In this document: positions 10,927 to 21,600 of the stretch, in pieces | Layout: every line of letters begins with the position of its first letter | Position numbering within the stretch: position 1 is the stretch's first letter | Source of the DNA: Lutraria lutraria | Taxonomy: Eukaryota; Mollusca; Bivalvia; Venerida; Mactridae | Length of the DNA stretch: 64,000 nt | NCBI GenBank assembly: GCA_964023205.1 | Contig: OZ026844.1 | Coordinates: 25,580,934-25,644,933, forward strand | Direction of reading: 5' to 3' | The notes under the pieces: generated by a model | Seen by the model: only the letters and a program-made list of their open reading frames with translations | Database searches by the model: none | What the model was told of the DNA's origin: nothing | Position numbers and translations under genes: made by a program

Positions 10927-11675
10927 GGACTATGTTTTCCAAATTAGTAAATGTGAACCTGTTTATGCTAAAGTTATGTGATTTGTTTTATTAGTAAGTA
11001 CTCAACTTAACAGTACTAACATAGCACCGATTCTGATCTTAACAGACAGACAGATAAACAGACAGGTCAGTTATCTGATAAACCACAACAGATATATTAA
11101 GTTTCAAGTCATAAACAATTTATTTATGGAGTTTTATACTCAAAACAGCTCTTAAAAATATGATAACAACCTTAGGACTAAACAAAACAACACAATATAA
11201 GGATCTAATCCACTGATACAACAGAATTAAATAACCAGTGAGCAGTATCAAATACAATAATTTACGATCGAGTAAGTCTTCAAAAGATCTAATGCTTCAA
11301 TATTGAACCACCTATTGAAAATACAGGTTAGACAACCCTAAGTTCCTCAAATAACAGTTAAAATCAGAAAACCCCAAGTCTAAGGAAACTCTACTGTTAA
11401 ACTTAAACTATCTTGAATTATTAAATATTTATGGCAAAGTTACCAGAGTTCAGAATATTTAACAAACAACAACTTAAAAAACATTAAAATTTACTTAAAT
11501 ACTAAATCTCTCGTTTAAACAATACGTCTAGCTACGGACCTGTAATGACGTAATATCTACTACTTAAATATTGATCGATAAAAATCTATTTTTAGAATTG
11601 CTGAGAGAAAATGCGTAAGGATGTTTACCAGGCAAAATGAAAATCTGAACTAACTCGAAACACAAAAACCTGCGG

Positions 11676-11821
11676 CTTTTATACTTGGTAGTGGTAGCAA
11701 CTACCCAACTTTGGTATTTCTACCAAATACTGGTAGGAAAGACCAGAAACTGGTAGCGCGTTGCTACCACAAACATTGGTAGCTACCAAGAATACTGGTA
11801 GCGACCCAAAATTGGTAGGTC
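11676..11821 (-). promoter_or_regulatory. LTR promoter: TATA box and TGGTAG cluster
   Basis: TATAAAAG on the minus strand at 11683-11676. The next ~138 bp upstream (11684-11821) contain about ten TGGTAG or CTACCA hexamers in both orientations. The arrangement fits a U3 enhancer upstream of a core promoter; binding factors are unknown. Confidence 0.55.
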
Positions 11822-11830
11822 CTTGTAACA

Positions 11831-12351
11831 GAAAAACATGACTGCTTACAACAAGGAAAAATACACATATATATCCATATATATACTAACCAAAGTAATT
11901 TTCTCTGTAAGTTTACTAAACTTTAAATAGTAAATAGATCGCTAAAAATAACTTGCGATTCACTCGAGCGTTAACGCTATACCATAATGCAATTTGTACA
12001 CACACAGCGGACGCAGGACGAACATTGTAAACACAAACAGTTTCGTGCTAATTAAATGGATTAAACAAACGTAATAGTGGTAAATGCGTGTCAGACATAC
12101 TGATCTAGTTACGATTTCATTGTGCATAAAGTGACACTTTCCAAAAATGTGAACTAACACTGAAAAATAAACGATCATAATGATCGATCGCGGAAACATG
12201 TGACACAACAACAAACAAAGTTTAGCAAGGTAACCCGCATCAATACATTTCTTCTGTTATACTCAATGATGAATGAAATGTATGTAAAATTAAGATGATA
12301 TGAATGTCTTAAATAGAATTAAGCACCAATACCCAGGGTATTACAATATAT
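11831..12351. other. No gene seen
   Basis: AT-rich flank between the LTR and the fold-back element. The 84-codon minus ORF here shows no family features. Confidence 0.4.
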
Positions 12352-13783
12352 AGTCAGACCCCATGATACCGGTGGCCCCATGATACCGGTGTAAACACGA
12401 ATCTCGCGATATTTCCATTATAACGCCATCTAGCAGACTGAATATTTACAGGTAACTTTTCGGAAATTTTATCACTTCAATGCGTACAAAAAATTCCGTA
12501 TAATTTGCTAACATAGAACGAACTCTGATGTTCATTTATTTTACCTCAATTTCGCTCTATTTGCAGTCAGTTACTAACTAAATCCTACCCTTACTCTCCA
12601 TTTTGTATATTTGTCTCTTTTGCAATGAAATATTACACAAATCTGACAGTTAATGACGTCATCAACAAATGATAAACAAATGTAATCAATTTCGGCGGGA
12701 AAAATCGAATGATGCAATAAATATTTAGTCATTTCTTTACGTGTACACCGGTTGCATGGAGTTGTCTCCCGCGACGATCTTTCAAACATGTACTAATATT
12801 GACACTTAAAACATCGACATTTCGATAGTCAGAAAGTTTTCACCGATCATGAAGTAAATATAAGATGTGAGTGAATGAGTATGTTTAATATTTTGTGTAT
12901 ATTAGTAGCAATTTCTTCATTTAAATGACATTTTCTATTAGTACACCGGTACCGTGGGGACCCATCCTACATCAAATGAAGCAGTTAATTGATGGCTTCT
13001 ACACCATATAATTTTTTTAGCAGGTACCAATTTTATTTTGATGTAAAATCGTACCCAACCGATTTCGTTGGGGATTACATAGCCAAAGAGTAGCCGTTTT
13101 CCGCAGTTGTACTCGGAAGATAGATATCGGCAAGCGCAAAAAATGTCTCGATATCATCTGTAGTGTAGGATGGGTCCCCACGGTACCGGTGTACTAATAG
13201 AAAATGTCATTTAAATGAAGAAATTGCTACTAATATACACAAAATATTAAACATACTTATTCATTCACATCTTATATTTACTTCATGATCGGTGAAAACT
13301 TTCTGACTATCGAAATGTCAATGTTTTAAGTGTCAATATCAGTACATGTTTGAAAGATCGTCGCGGGAGACAACTCCATGCAACCGGTGTACACGTAAAC
13401 AAATGACTAAATATTTATTGCATCATTCGATTTTTCCCGCCGAAATTGATTACATTTGTTTATCATTTGTTGATGACGTCATTAACTGTCAGGTTTGTGT
13501 AATATTTCATTGCAAAAGAGACAAATATATAAAATGGAGAGTAAGGGTAGGATTTAGTTAGTAACTGACTGCAAATAGAGCGAAATGGAGGTAAAATAAA
13601 TGAACATCAGCGTTCGTTCTATGTTAGCAAAATATACGGAATTTTTTGTACGCATTGAAGTGATAAAATTTCCGAAAAGTTACCTGTAAACATTCAGCCT
13701 GCTAGATGGCGTTATATTGGAAATATCGCGAGATTCGTGTTTACACCGATATCATGGGGCCACCGGTATCATGGAGTCTGACT
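12352..13783. mobile_element. Fold-back element with 620-bp arms
   Basis: Arms 12352-12971 and 13164-13783 are each 620 bp and near-identical inverted copies, around a 192-bp spacer. The outer ends begin AGTCAGAC(C/T)CCATGATACC and the inner ends finish CCCATCCTACA. Each arm holds four ACCGGT-type sites: two tandem ATGATACCGGTG at the outer end, GTACACCGGTTGCATGG in the middle and GTACACCGGTACCGTGG at the inner end. No target duplication is evident. The mirrored 71-codon ORFs are probably not genes: the three codon differences between arms all change the amino acid. Confidence 0.9.
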
Positions 13784-14106
13784 TGATCACTTACCCTCGA
13801 TACCGCTCAATAAACAACTTCCGTGAATTCGCAATATACAAATTAAAGAAAAAACACTAAAAATACAAAATAATAGCCAATAAACACTGCTAAAGCCGTT
13901 AGTAGATGCACTGAAAATTCAAGTGAAATTCAAGATGGCGGAATATCATATTGTCTAAAACACAGAATCGATGAAAACGAAAGGAGTGTTTTCATTGGTC
14001 AATGATAGTCCGGAAAAAGTTCGGAATCGTTCCGAATCATAGTTTTCACTTTGATTCCACTTATTCTGATTGGTCGTTCAAACACAGTCTTATTCGCAAT
14101 GTTGAG
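13784..14106. other. No gene seen
   Basis: AT-rich spacer. Includes a small palindrome TTCGGAATCGTTCCGAATCA near 14019. Confidence 0.4.
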
Positions 14107-14345
14107 CGCTATCACGGGAAGTCGATTTTATCAATTGTTATCTTTTCCACAACGTTATTAAAATACACACGGACGAATGAACACTATATCTATTGAATAA
14201 ATAAGTTTTATACACTTGCCCGCAGGACATATAGCCATATATAGAATAATACTATATAACATATATAATCTTTGTTGTCAAGTCAGAACAGATTCACTGT
14301 TTAACCTCGCCTCTTTTAGATCAAGATAATTTATATATAGATATA
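14107..14345 (-). repeat. Duplicated 5' flank and 5' end of tRNA-Tyr (truncated copy)
   Basis: 14107-14214 matches 15069-15169: the first 12 nt of the tRNA-Tyr sequence on the minus strand plus ~90 bp of its upstream flank (GTATTTTAAT... side). The similarity then continues to ~14345, matching 15170-15225 and 15436-15510 on either side of a SINE present only in the other copy. The tRNA body is missing here, so this is a dead duplicate. Confidence 0.75.
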
Positions 14346-14621
14346 TATACAAGTATATTGTCAAACAGTAACTGAGAATGCATGTATATTGTTTTCCTGT
14401 ATGGTCAAAATTTCAAAGAATTTAATAAACTAAACTAAACATTGATTCAGACAAACAAGCCAACTCAATACTACCGACGATAAAATGTTTCTTTGATATG
14501 ACTGAGAATAGATTGTTTTCCTGTATGATCACAATTTCAAAGAATATCCAGCGAAAGTATCCCTACATTTAACGAATTTTAAAGAATTTATCAAATTCGA
14601 TATTTTACTTTTTCGTGTTAC

Positions 14622-14760
14622 AGTGGTTTTCAACGATATTTCAGTAATATACGACGGTCGGTTCACCTAACCATTTTTCATTAACTTTCTAACCAGTACT
14701 ATCTTACCTTTCCTTAAGGAAACCGGGCATCTTCTACACATGTAAAGGAACAACAGCATA
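14622..14760 (-). mobile_element. SINE remnant
   Basis: TGGTTTTCAACGATATTTCAG and TAACCAGTACTATCTTACCTT resemble the body of the tRNA-SINE family seen at 29931-30205, in reverse orientation. Badly decayed; no head is recognisable. Confidence 0.4.
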
Positions 14761-14993
14761 AATTTATCGTCAAAAAGGTAAGACCTGTCGTAACCGTGAT
14801 TCCAAAGTTACGAGTGTAGTAGCTTGGAACGAATCGTATTAAAATGACATTTGTTGCATGTCATTTTTTAATTAATAAATCATTTAATCACGTATTGATG
14901 AATAATTCTCGTACACAAGAACACTTGTTACTTGTAAAATAAAACCATTGGTATTATTGTCAAATTTTATTTCATAAAAAACTACAAAGAAAC

Positions 14994-15081
14994 TCCCGCG
15001 AGCCGGATTCGAACCAGCGACCTAAAGATGACAGTCTATACCACTACAGTCTTCCGCTCTACCAACTGAGCTATCACGGGA
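14994..15081 (-). tRNA. tRNA-Tyr (GUA) with a 14-nt intron
   Basis: The minus strand folds as a full cloverleaf. The acceptor stem is TCCCGTG/CGCGGGA with one G-T pair, the D-arm is GCTCAGTTGGTAGAGC, the anticodon stem is GAAGA/TCTTT, and the T-arm contains GCTGGTTCGAATCCGGC. The anticodon loop reads CTGTAG, giving anticodon GTA, and is interrupted after the base following the anticodon by TGGTATAGACTGTC. This is the canonical site of tRNA-Tyr introns. Its 5' flank is duplicated at 14107-14345. Confidence 0.93.
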
Positions 15082-15225
15082 AGTCGATTCATTTTGTTTT
15101 TATCTTTTCTACAATGTGATTAAAATACACACGGACGAATGAACACTATAATATTCATTTAATATATAAGTATAATAAACTATAGGCTATATAGTCATAC
15201 ATAGAATAATATTATATAACATATT

Positions 15226-15434
15226 TAGTTTTTTAAACGTACATGTATATAACTATTTTACATCGATTGCAGAGCAAGTATTAACTACTCTCGAAAACTG
15301 CTTCCTGGATTCTGACCAGTACGAAAGAAGGGATTGCGGAGGTCCCGGTCAAAGTCCGCCACTGATGTGATTCAAACCTACAACCTCCGGGTTATGAGTC
15401 CGACGCTCTACCACTACACCACTGCTCCTCCTAA
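15226..15434 (-). mobile_element. tRNA-headed SINE inserted in the duplicated flank
   Basis: On the minus strand a tRNA-like head has box A TGGTGTAGTGG (15421-15411) and box B-like GGTTTGAATCA (15378-15368) with CAT in the anticodon position. The acceptor stem does not pair, so it is not a functional tRNA. The body includes TTCTGACCAGTACGAAAG reversed, and a short T-rich tract marks the far end. The related copy at 14107-14345 lacks this segment, giving an empty-site comparison. Confidence 0.65.
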
Positions 15435-15509
15435 AATCTGCGTTGTCAAGTCACAGGACAGATTCACTGTTTAACCTAGACCTTTTTAGAACAAGGCTCA
15501 GCTATAGTT

Positions 15510-15928
15510 ATATGTATGTTTCTTACATAATGTATTGGTCTTACATAACAGATCTATCAAAAGAAAAACATAGAAGATTGAAAATGTTATGATGTTTTTT
15601 TTTTTATTAACCTGCATCTGCATGCTTGGCTGTGTCCGGTCTCTGAAACCATGGGCGTTCGTGCACCACTGCTATATGTCTAGTCTGCGGCTCCACAGTG
15701 GTCGCACGTGTTCATCTTTCTAAAAGTGCACAAAAACATCATTTAATTCTTCATCACTAGAAAATGAATTTCATCAACAAATTCCAGAAATTCAGTTCAT
15801 ATAAACGAGTAATTATGAGAGCCTGTATACATCCATTTCACGAAAAGTAAACACAGTTTTGATGTTGTAAAGAGTTACAATTATTTAGCGAATGGTTATT
15901 CAGGAACAGTCTCAAGTACGCAAAAAAG
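15510..15928. other. No gene seen
   Basis: AT-rich with a T tract at ~15595-15604; no supported ORF. Confidence 0.4.
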
Positions 15929-16387
15929 CTCCTGCTGTGCACCCGTTTCCGCTGCTGTCCACCCTTCTTATTCCCACGCTGCTGTCCACCAAATAACTCA
16001 GAAATTCATTATACTAGAAAATACGTTGCTATATGTACCAAAAGTCTAATTTTAAGCTTCTGTTTTACAACTTAAGGATAAAAATGTGCGTCGACATGCG
16101 AACAAGTCAATTTTCTGGACAAAAAGATCGAAAAATACTAAATGCGCTGCTGTGCACCACGGAATTTTTCTCTCGATTCGATTTTCTTGTCCAAGGTAAC
16201 TTTTATACCAGAGGTACCTAGTAAATACAATGGGTATCAACGTGTCCAGAAAATTGTGTAGCATGTTCTTTGCTATAACAGAAATTTGAAAGAAAAGCGA
16301 AATCGAAGAAATAAGCAAAATATTATCTTTTTCATCCAAGATGGCGGCTTTTTGTTTACGTTTTGGATGGTGCACAGCAGCGGGTAT
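15929..16387. repeat. Block bounded by GCTGCTGTGCACC motifs
   Basis: CTGCTGTGCACC-like motifs occur near 15931, 15951, 15978 and 16147, and inverted at 16367-16382. The outer pair could be short TIRs of a ~460-bp element, but no target duplication is seen. The 131-codon minus ORF crossing it has no recognisable domain and is treated as unsupported. Confidence 0.35.
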
Positions 16388-17422
16388 ACCGGCACTGTTT
16401 AATGTAAAATTGAAACATATTGGGTACGGAACATGTTTATGAGTCATAAATGCTGAATTTGAATTTGTATATAAAGTACAGTGAAACCCGTGAACAAAGG
16501 GTGAAATTGAAAAATAACGTTTGTAAACGTATAAAAATCACGAAATCAATTTCACTCATCAAACAACGCAAACCTGTCGAAAGAAAAAAACTTCATTTTC
16601 CCCTTATTGAGTGTATAAAATACTCCAAGGTAGTGAACTCGCCATATTTTCGATTGACGGTAGTGACGAAAATAAGCGTGGATCCCGGCTTTCCTACGAA
16701 TCTGCACGTGCTTTTCGTGAACCTTGCTTTCGTTGTAGTGTTCCCCAACTTTAAACGTTTTGACAGCTTTTACAAGGAAAGCCGGGACACACGCTTATTT
16801 TCGTGCCTATGTTACAAACTGGACGAATCACGCTTTCATTCTATAATGGGAGACAATTATGTATTATATGACGTGACCGTAGGTCAGGCGGAAACGCTTT
16901 AAAATGTCTAAAAATAGCATTTTCTCGATCGCAGCAGCCCCCGATACTAAATAATTGGAAATCGTCGGAATTTACACTTGTATTTGCAAGTTTGAGTATG
17001 AGAGCGGCGTCGATAGAATTAAAAAAGATGTAATTAATTGTGCATAGAAGCCAGAAATTATGACGCAAGTGCAATATTTGTTTGAAAAAAAAAATATGTT
17101 CTGCTTTCGTTTAGAGCTTGTTATCTTCATAAGAGCGAACGTGGTGGGTGGGGTAATTTTTTCTAAACAAGCGTCTGTGGGTGGATTCTTATATAATCTA
17201 ACACATTTAAATCAAAACACTGAGAGTACTGTCAGTGCTTTGATTATCTGTGTCACTATATATAGGGTATGTGTGCGTACATATTACTAAAAGTGGCAAA
17301 TCGTGGTTCCAAACATAATTACATGTATTGTCGGACAAAAAAGCAGGTCAAAGCTAAAAGGAGATATACTACATGACAGCTAGTGTCATTCAAATGTTCT
17401 TCGATCTGTAAGTCACCCCCCA
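16388..17422. other. No supported gene; contains a 30-bp inverted repeat
   Basis: An open frame of 150 codons (16450-16902, +) crosses an inverted repeat at 16666-16695 / 16775-16804 (28 of 30 bp pair; loop 79 bp). It has no recognisable domain and no splice context, so it is probably chance or an element fragment. Confidence 0.4.
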
Positions 17423-17499
17423 CTGATAGTTCAAGCGTGCGGATACTTGTTAGCAGGTGGATAACCTGCTAACAAGTATCCGCACGCTTGAACTATCAG
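17423..17499. repeat. Perfect 36-bp hairpin with 5-nt loop
   Basis: Arms 17423-17458 and 17464-17499 are exact inverted repeats starting CTGATAGTTCAAGCGTGCGG, with loop GGATA. No direct repeat flanks it and neither arm was noticed elsewhere in the window. Confidence 0.9.
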
Positions 17500-17766
17500 A
17501 ATTAAATGAAAATGAAATAATGGAATTGTACATACAGAAGCATTGAATTCATATATAATAGATTCTATTATGTTTCTCTAATTTCTTACTCAAAATTTCG
17601 AACTCGAACCCAAAGGAAACTCATTACACTGCCAAAGTTTCGATAAAAAATATTTTTATATAAATAAATTATAACAATTTCTATCCCGTTTTCGCATTAG
17701 ATTCTGTATTTTCTTAAAAAAAAGCGTTTGGTCTGTGATAATTCATAAAAGAAAAATATTATTATC
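17500..17766. other. No gene seen
   Basis: AT-rich region 3' of tRNA-Thr on the minus strand. It includes a T-run on that strand that could end Pol III transcription. Confidence 0.4.
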
Positions 17767-17839
17767 AGCCCCCAGTGAGGATCGAACTCACGACCCCTGG
17801 TTTACAAGACCAGTGCTCTAGCCACTGAGCTATGGAGGC
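17767..17839 (-). tRNA. tRNA-Thr (UGU)
   Basis: A 73-nt cloverleaf on the minus strand: acceptor GCCTCCA/TGGGGGC with one T-G pair and discriminator T, D-arm AGCTCAGTGGCTAGAGC, anticodon stem CTGGT/ACCAG around loop CTTGTAA (anticodon TGT), and T-arm GTGAG-TTCGATC-CTCAC. There is no intron. Boxes A and B are both intact, so it is probably expressed. Confidence 0.95.
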
Positions 17840-18240
17840 CAGATGACAACGTAGAAATAATTATGTTGTATATTCTAATTAGCACAATGCAGGGGATATA
17901 AAAATCCTGTAATTTCATTGGTTGAATGATTATTTCGCGTTTCAATGGCTGCGCCCAGGTAATGTTATATTTACAGGTGAATTGGTTTCAACCTTGATCT
18001 AATTTTGGCTCTACTATTGACTAATTATTTGACATAAACTATTCATATCAATATTCTGTTGGACTTAATAATTACGATCAAAAACATTTAAACACACTAT
18101 GTATGTGAAATTTTCGGTATTTGTGTAATGTTTACAAAAAAATATACAAAAATACAAGAATTACACGGAAGTGACTCAATTAAAATGTAAGACTGCGTCT
18201 TGATTACCTATTATCTGTGACTAACGATATTACAACCAAA

Positions 18241-18639
18241 ATGCCATCTAAGAAGCAGAGACTGGAAATGCTATCTAAGGTTTGGAACACCCCTACACCC
18301 TTTGATATCGACTTCTTTGATAAAGGGGATGAAATCGTCATTGTGTCATCATACAGAGATATTGTTGCTTGGTGGATGAACATTTTTCAGATAATGTATC
18401 CAAATGATACATTTAGAGAGAAAGAAGACATCATTAAAATTAAAGTGGGACCCAAAGTTGTCTTGAAACTGAACAAGAGGTCTGGTACTATGAAAGTATG
18501 CGGCAAAGATCATCTGCTGTGGATGACTGATGAGTTTCCGAATGTTCTTGAGACAGGAAACGATGAAATGGAAGAGCTTGCTGATGCTTCAGATACTTCA
18601 GTCACTCGATATCTACAGCTTGACAAAAATGTGGAAGAG
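18241..18639 (+). CDS. Exon 1 of the uncharacterised protein
   Basis: 133 codons from ATG to GTGGAAGAG, followed by donor GTTTGT. An in-frame GTG lies upstream at 18217, but the ATG is the better start. Confidence 0.8.
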
Positions 18640-21600
18640 GTTTGTATAGGACATTAACGATCGGAGTTGTTTTAATTATGTTTATATATAACTTATAGTT
18701 ATAAACGGTTTCTGGGGTGGTATTCACAAAGCATCTTAAGTAATTTTTTAACTTAAGTTATATTTTTCCTTAAATTCGACTTTTTCCTTTAAATTAAACT
18801 CTTTTGTGCTAACTAATATAAAAGAGGAAATCACAATAATATGATTTTATCTTTGTTCATTTTAGGGATCAAATCACCACACAATATGTACTCATTTACT
18901 TAGTTTTGATGAAACAAAATGTATGCACTATTATAAACATTTCCCAGTTAATATGACATCATCAATACCATGCATTTTTGAATGACATCATGTACGTACA
19001 TGTCTGGACGTCTAAATACTGCACTTTGATGTCATTTTTTCGACTAATTAGTGTTAGGCTAGCCCCCTACTGTAATAGGTATATTTCTGCATAACGTATC
19101 TGAGCTTAACGTATCTGATGACTATTTTAATTATAGCGCGACAAACGGAAACAGATCGTGTCAATGGAAATTCAACGTATTTGTTAAAACAATTTAACAC
19201 TATACCTCATAATCCCGCCAAATCACGCCTCTACCTCATCTGCATAGTCCCGCCAAATCACGCCTCTGATTTTTTATCCCTTAATAAGTGTTTTTTCCAA
19301 CATAAAATTAAGTTTTTATGTAAATAATTATATACTTAATCTTCCATAAAAACAAATATTTAAAAAAACAATATGCTTTATATTTGAAAAAATGCTTTAA
19401 TTACTGTGTAAACATTACACCATCATTGTTTCTGGCTAACTTACTGAAGGTCTAGTCAAATCTATATTATTTTGTAAAAAAACACACTATTTCATACCAG
19501 AGTTACGCAGGCCTTTGAAGTTAACACCCAGAGGCTACTTTGTGTGAAAATATATTTTGTTAACAACATTAGTTGTTAATTAGTGCTATTATAAAGGGGA
19601 TTATGTCCCTGAACAGTATGGGTCTATAAGATCATTAATAAGTGCTATTATCAATGATAAATTGAGCAGGTGTTAAATCAGTATAATAAAAAGAAAATAA
19701 TTTAAAATATATCCATTTAACTTTAATTTAATTCCAATAGTTTTCTTACTATTTGTCCTACAATATTAAACACAATTTACACCATTAGGTAATCAATTTG
19801 TGCACAAATTTTATATTCACACAAATTTGATCAGATTAATAATTTATTAATTAACAAGTATTAAGTGATGTAATATACAGTTGTCAAAACAGTAGCATTT
19901 TCTCAATAACCTCTATGCAGATGGTGTACCAGATTAGACTAAGGTGCTATGAGGTAAAGGGTTAAAGTACCTAATGTGATTTTTGCATTTATTTGTTGGA
20001 CAATTTGCCATATACAAGAAAAAAACTTGAATAACTGCTTAACGTATCTGACGACCGTTAAAAATATTTTCAAGTTTTGACAAATTGTCAACAATTAGAA
20101 AAATTCGCTTGTACATGTACACCTGAAAGAAAAGGCTTACATCTAATTAAAGGTACACAATCGTACTTTGTTTTGTTCATTTCCTTTTATATTGTTTAAT
20201 ACATGGTGGCGATAATACGTTTAACGTATCTGATTCAGGGCTAGCGCTGGGAATTTTTTTTCTTGAGCCAATTATTTTAGCCGGCGGTCAGGTGGCCGCA
20301 GGCACCCACAGGGTTAAGGGGTAGTGCCCTTACGGGGGGTAAAAGGGGGGCCAAGCCCCCCTTGGCGAAAATGACTTTTGAGACCTGCTTAATCTAATTT
20401 CTGAGGTTTAAATTAGATTAGTTTGTTACAATATCTATTGCTTAAATCCTCAAAAGATATGCTGAAACCAGGTCCATATCATACAATGACCATTTCTACT
20501 CATACTTTCCTAAAACTCATTCCCTTGATAATAGTTGTTGCTGCTGAATAGGTAAGCTACCTCCATGTGATCTTTTTGAAAATCATCAAAACCTTATTAC
20601 AAGAATGAAGAATGTTTCAGTTTTATAGAGAATTTATTTAAAATGCATACATGTAGGCAAACATGACTACATATACATAGTTTTGCCTGTAGTAGGGTAT
20701 AATACTTCCCATTATGAACAAAAAAAACCAGAAAACTTTAACGTTTAATTTTAATTGATTTCAGAAATGCGGACACGCTAAACAGGGCCACCGAAAAAAA
20801 TATCGTGTTTATCAATGTTAAATATATGTTAAAACCCATCCGCTGCCAATTCCTTATTTCAAAAAGCCAACATAGGGCAGTTTAACATTATATGTACTCC
20901 ACTGTTACAGTAAACGGCATATTATATGTTGAGCGGACACACTTATTTCTATAAATATTCATTGTTTTGGTAAATGTTGTAAGTTGATATAATCGCCCAA
21001 TCATCTAATTTTGATTGGCATTGTTAGAAATATGATCGGAGGTACAGATTAACGTAAAAAAATAAAGTTTTGAGTGGATGTTGATTGTGAAAAGGCCAAA
21101 AGACATACGTCATTCAGAAATAGGACACTTAACATGGAATGAATGATATGTCCTTAAATGTATAAACTATAATAAGTTGTTTCCTTATTGCATTATATGT
21201 ATATTTTAGGTTCAGGATTTGATAGACATGATACCAGAGGGTGGTGGAATAATGATGCATGATTTTATTATGAAGATGTGGAAAAGTTTGATTGATGACT
21301 GGTTAGGCTGTGGTGCCACTGTTTATATTGTCACACCGAAGATAGATGAAGAGCGTTTATTTCAACTTTTCCTGCTTATGATCAGAAACAAAGGGACTGC
21401 TTTTCATGTTACCTTGGTTACTCCAGAGAAGCTATCTGGCGGAGTGAAATTCATTAAAGTTCTGAACACAGCTCGTCGCATGATGAAGAAAACCCGTACT
21501 CCAAGAACACAGAAGCGACTTGTGTCTGACATTAAAATGCACTGGGCAATGTCAAATCTTAGCATCCATCATGAGAACTTTTCCACCAATTTTGTAGCTG

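Larger units (their letters stand above)
9457..11830 (-). mobile_element. Truncated LTR retrotransposon (5' LTR, leader, gag)
   Basis: Reading on the minus strand: a 1097-bp LTR (11830 to 10734), a likely primer-binding site TGGTGGCAGCGGTGGG (10726 to 10711) 7 bp further on, a short leader, then gag. Pol and the 3' LTR are absent. The right boundary is well defined by the LTR terminus; the left is only the end of recognisable gag. Confidence 0.8.
10734..11830 (-). repeat. 5' long terminal repeat
   Basis: Begins TGTTACAAGG and ends CGTAACA on the minus strand, a 6-bp terminal inversion TGTTAC/GTAACA. It contains a TATAAAAG box (11683 to 11676), a TTTATT (AATAAA on the minus strand) at 10987-10992, and GACA/GACG simple repeats at 10891-10926 and 11043-11065. 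Just upstream of the TATA box lies a cluster of TGGTAG/CTACCA motifs. Confidence 0.8.

Noticed and set aside
12574..13561. Identical-looking 71-codon ORFs in both arms of the fold-back element
   Set aside because: The three codon differences between arms are all amino-acid changing, which argues against selection on protein; the similarity is that of the DNA arms.
16052..16447. 131-codon minus-strand ORF
   Set aside because: Crosses a block bounded by repeated GCTGCTGTGCACC motifs and shows no family features.
16450..16902. 150-codon plus-strand ORF
   Set aside because: No domain, Lys-rich low-information start, and it spans an inverted repeat; not enough to call a gene.
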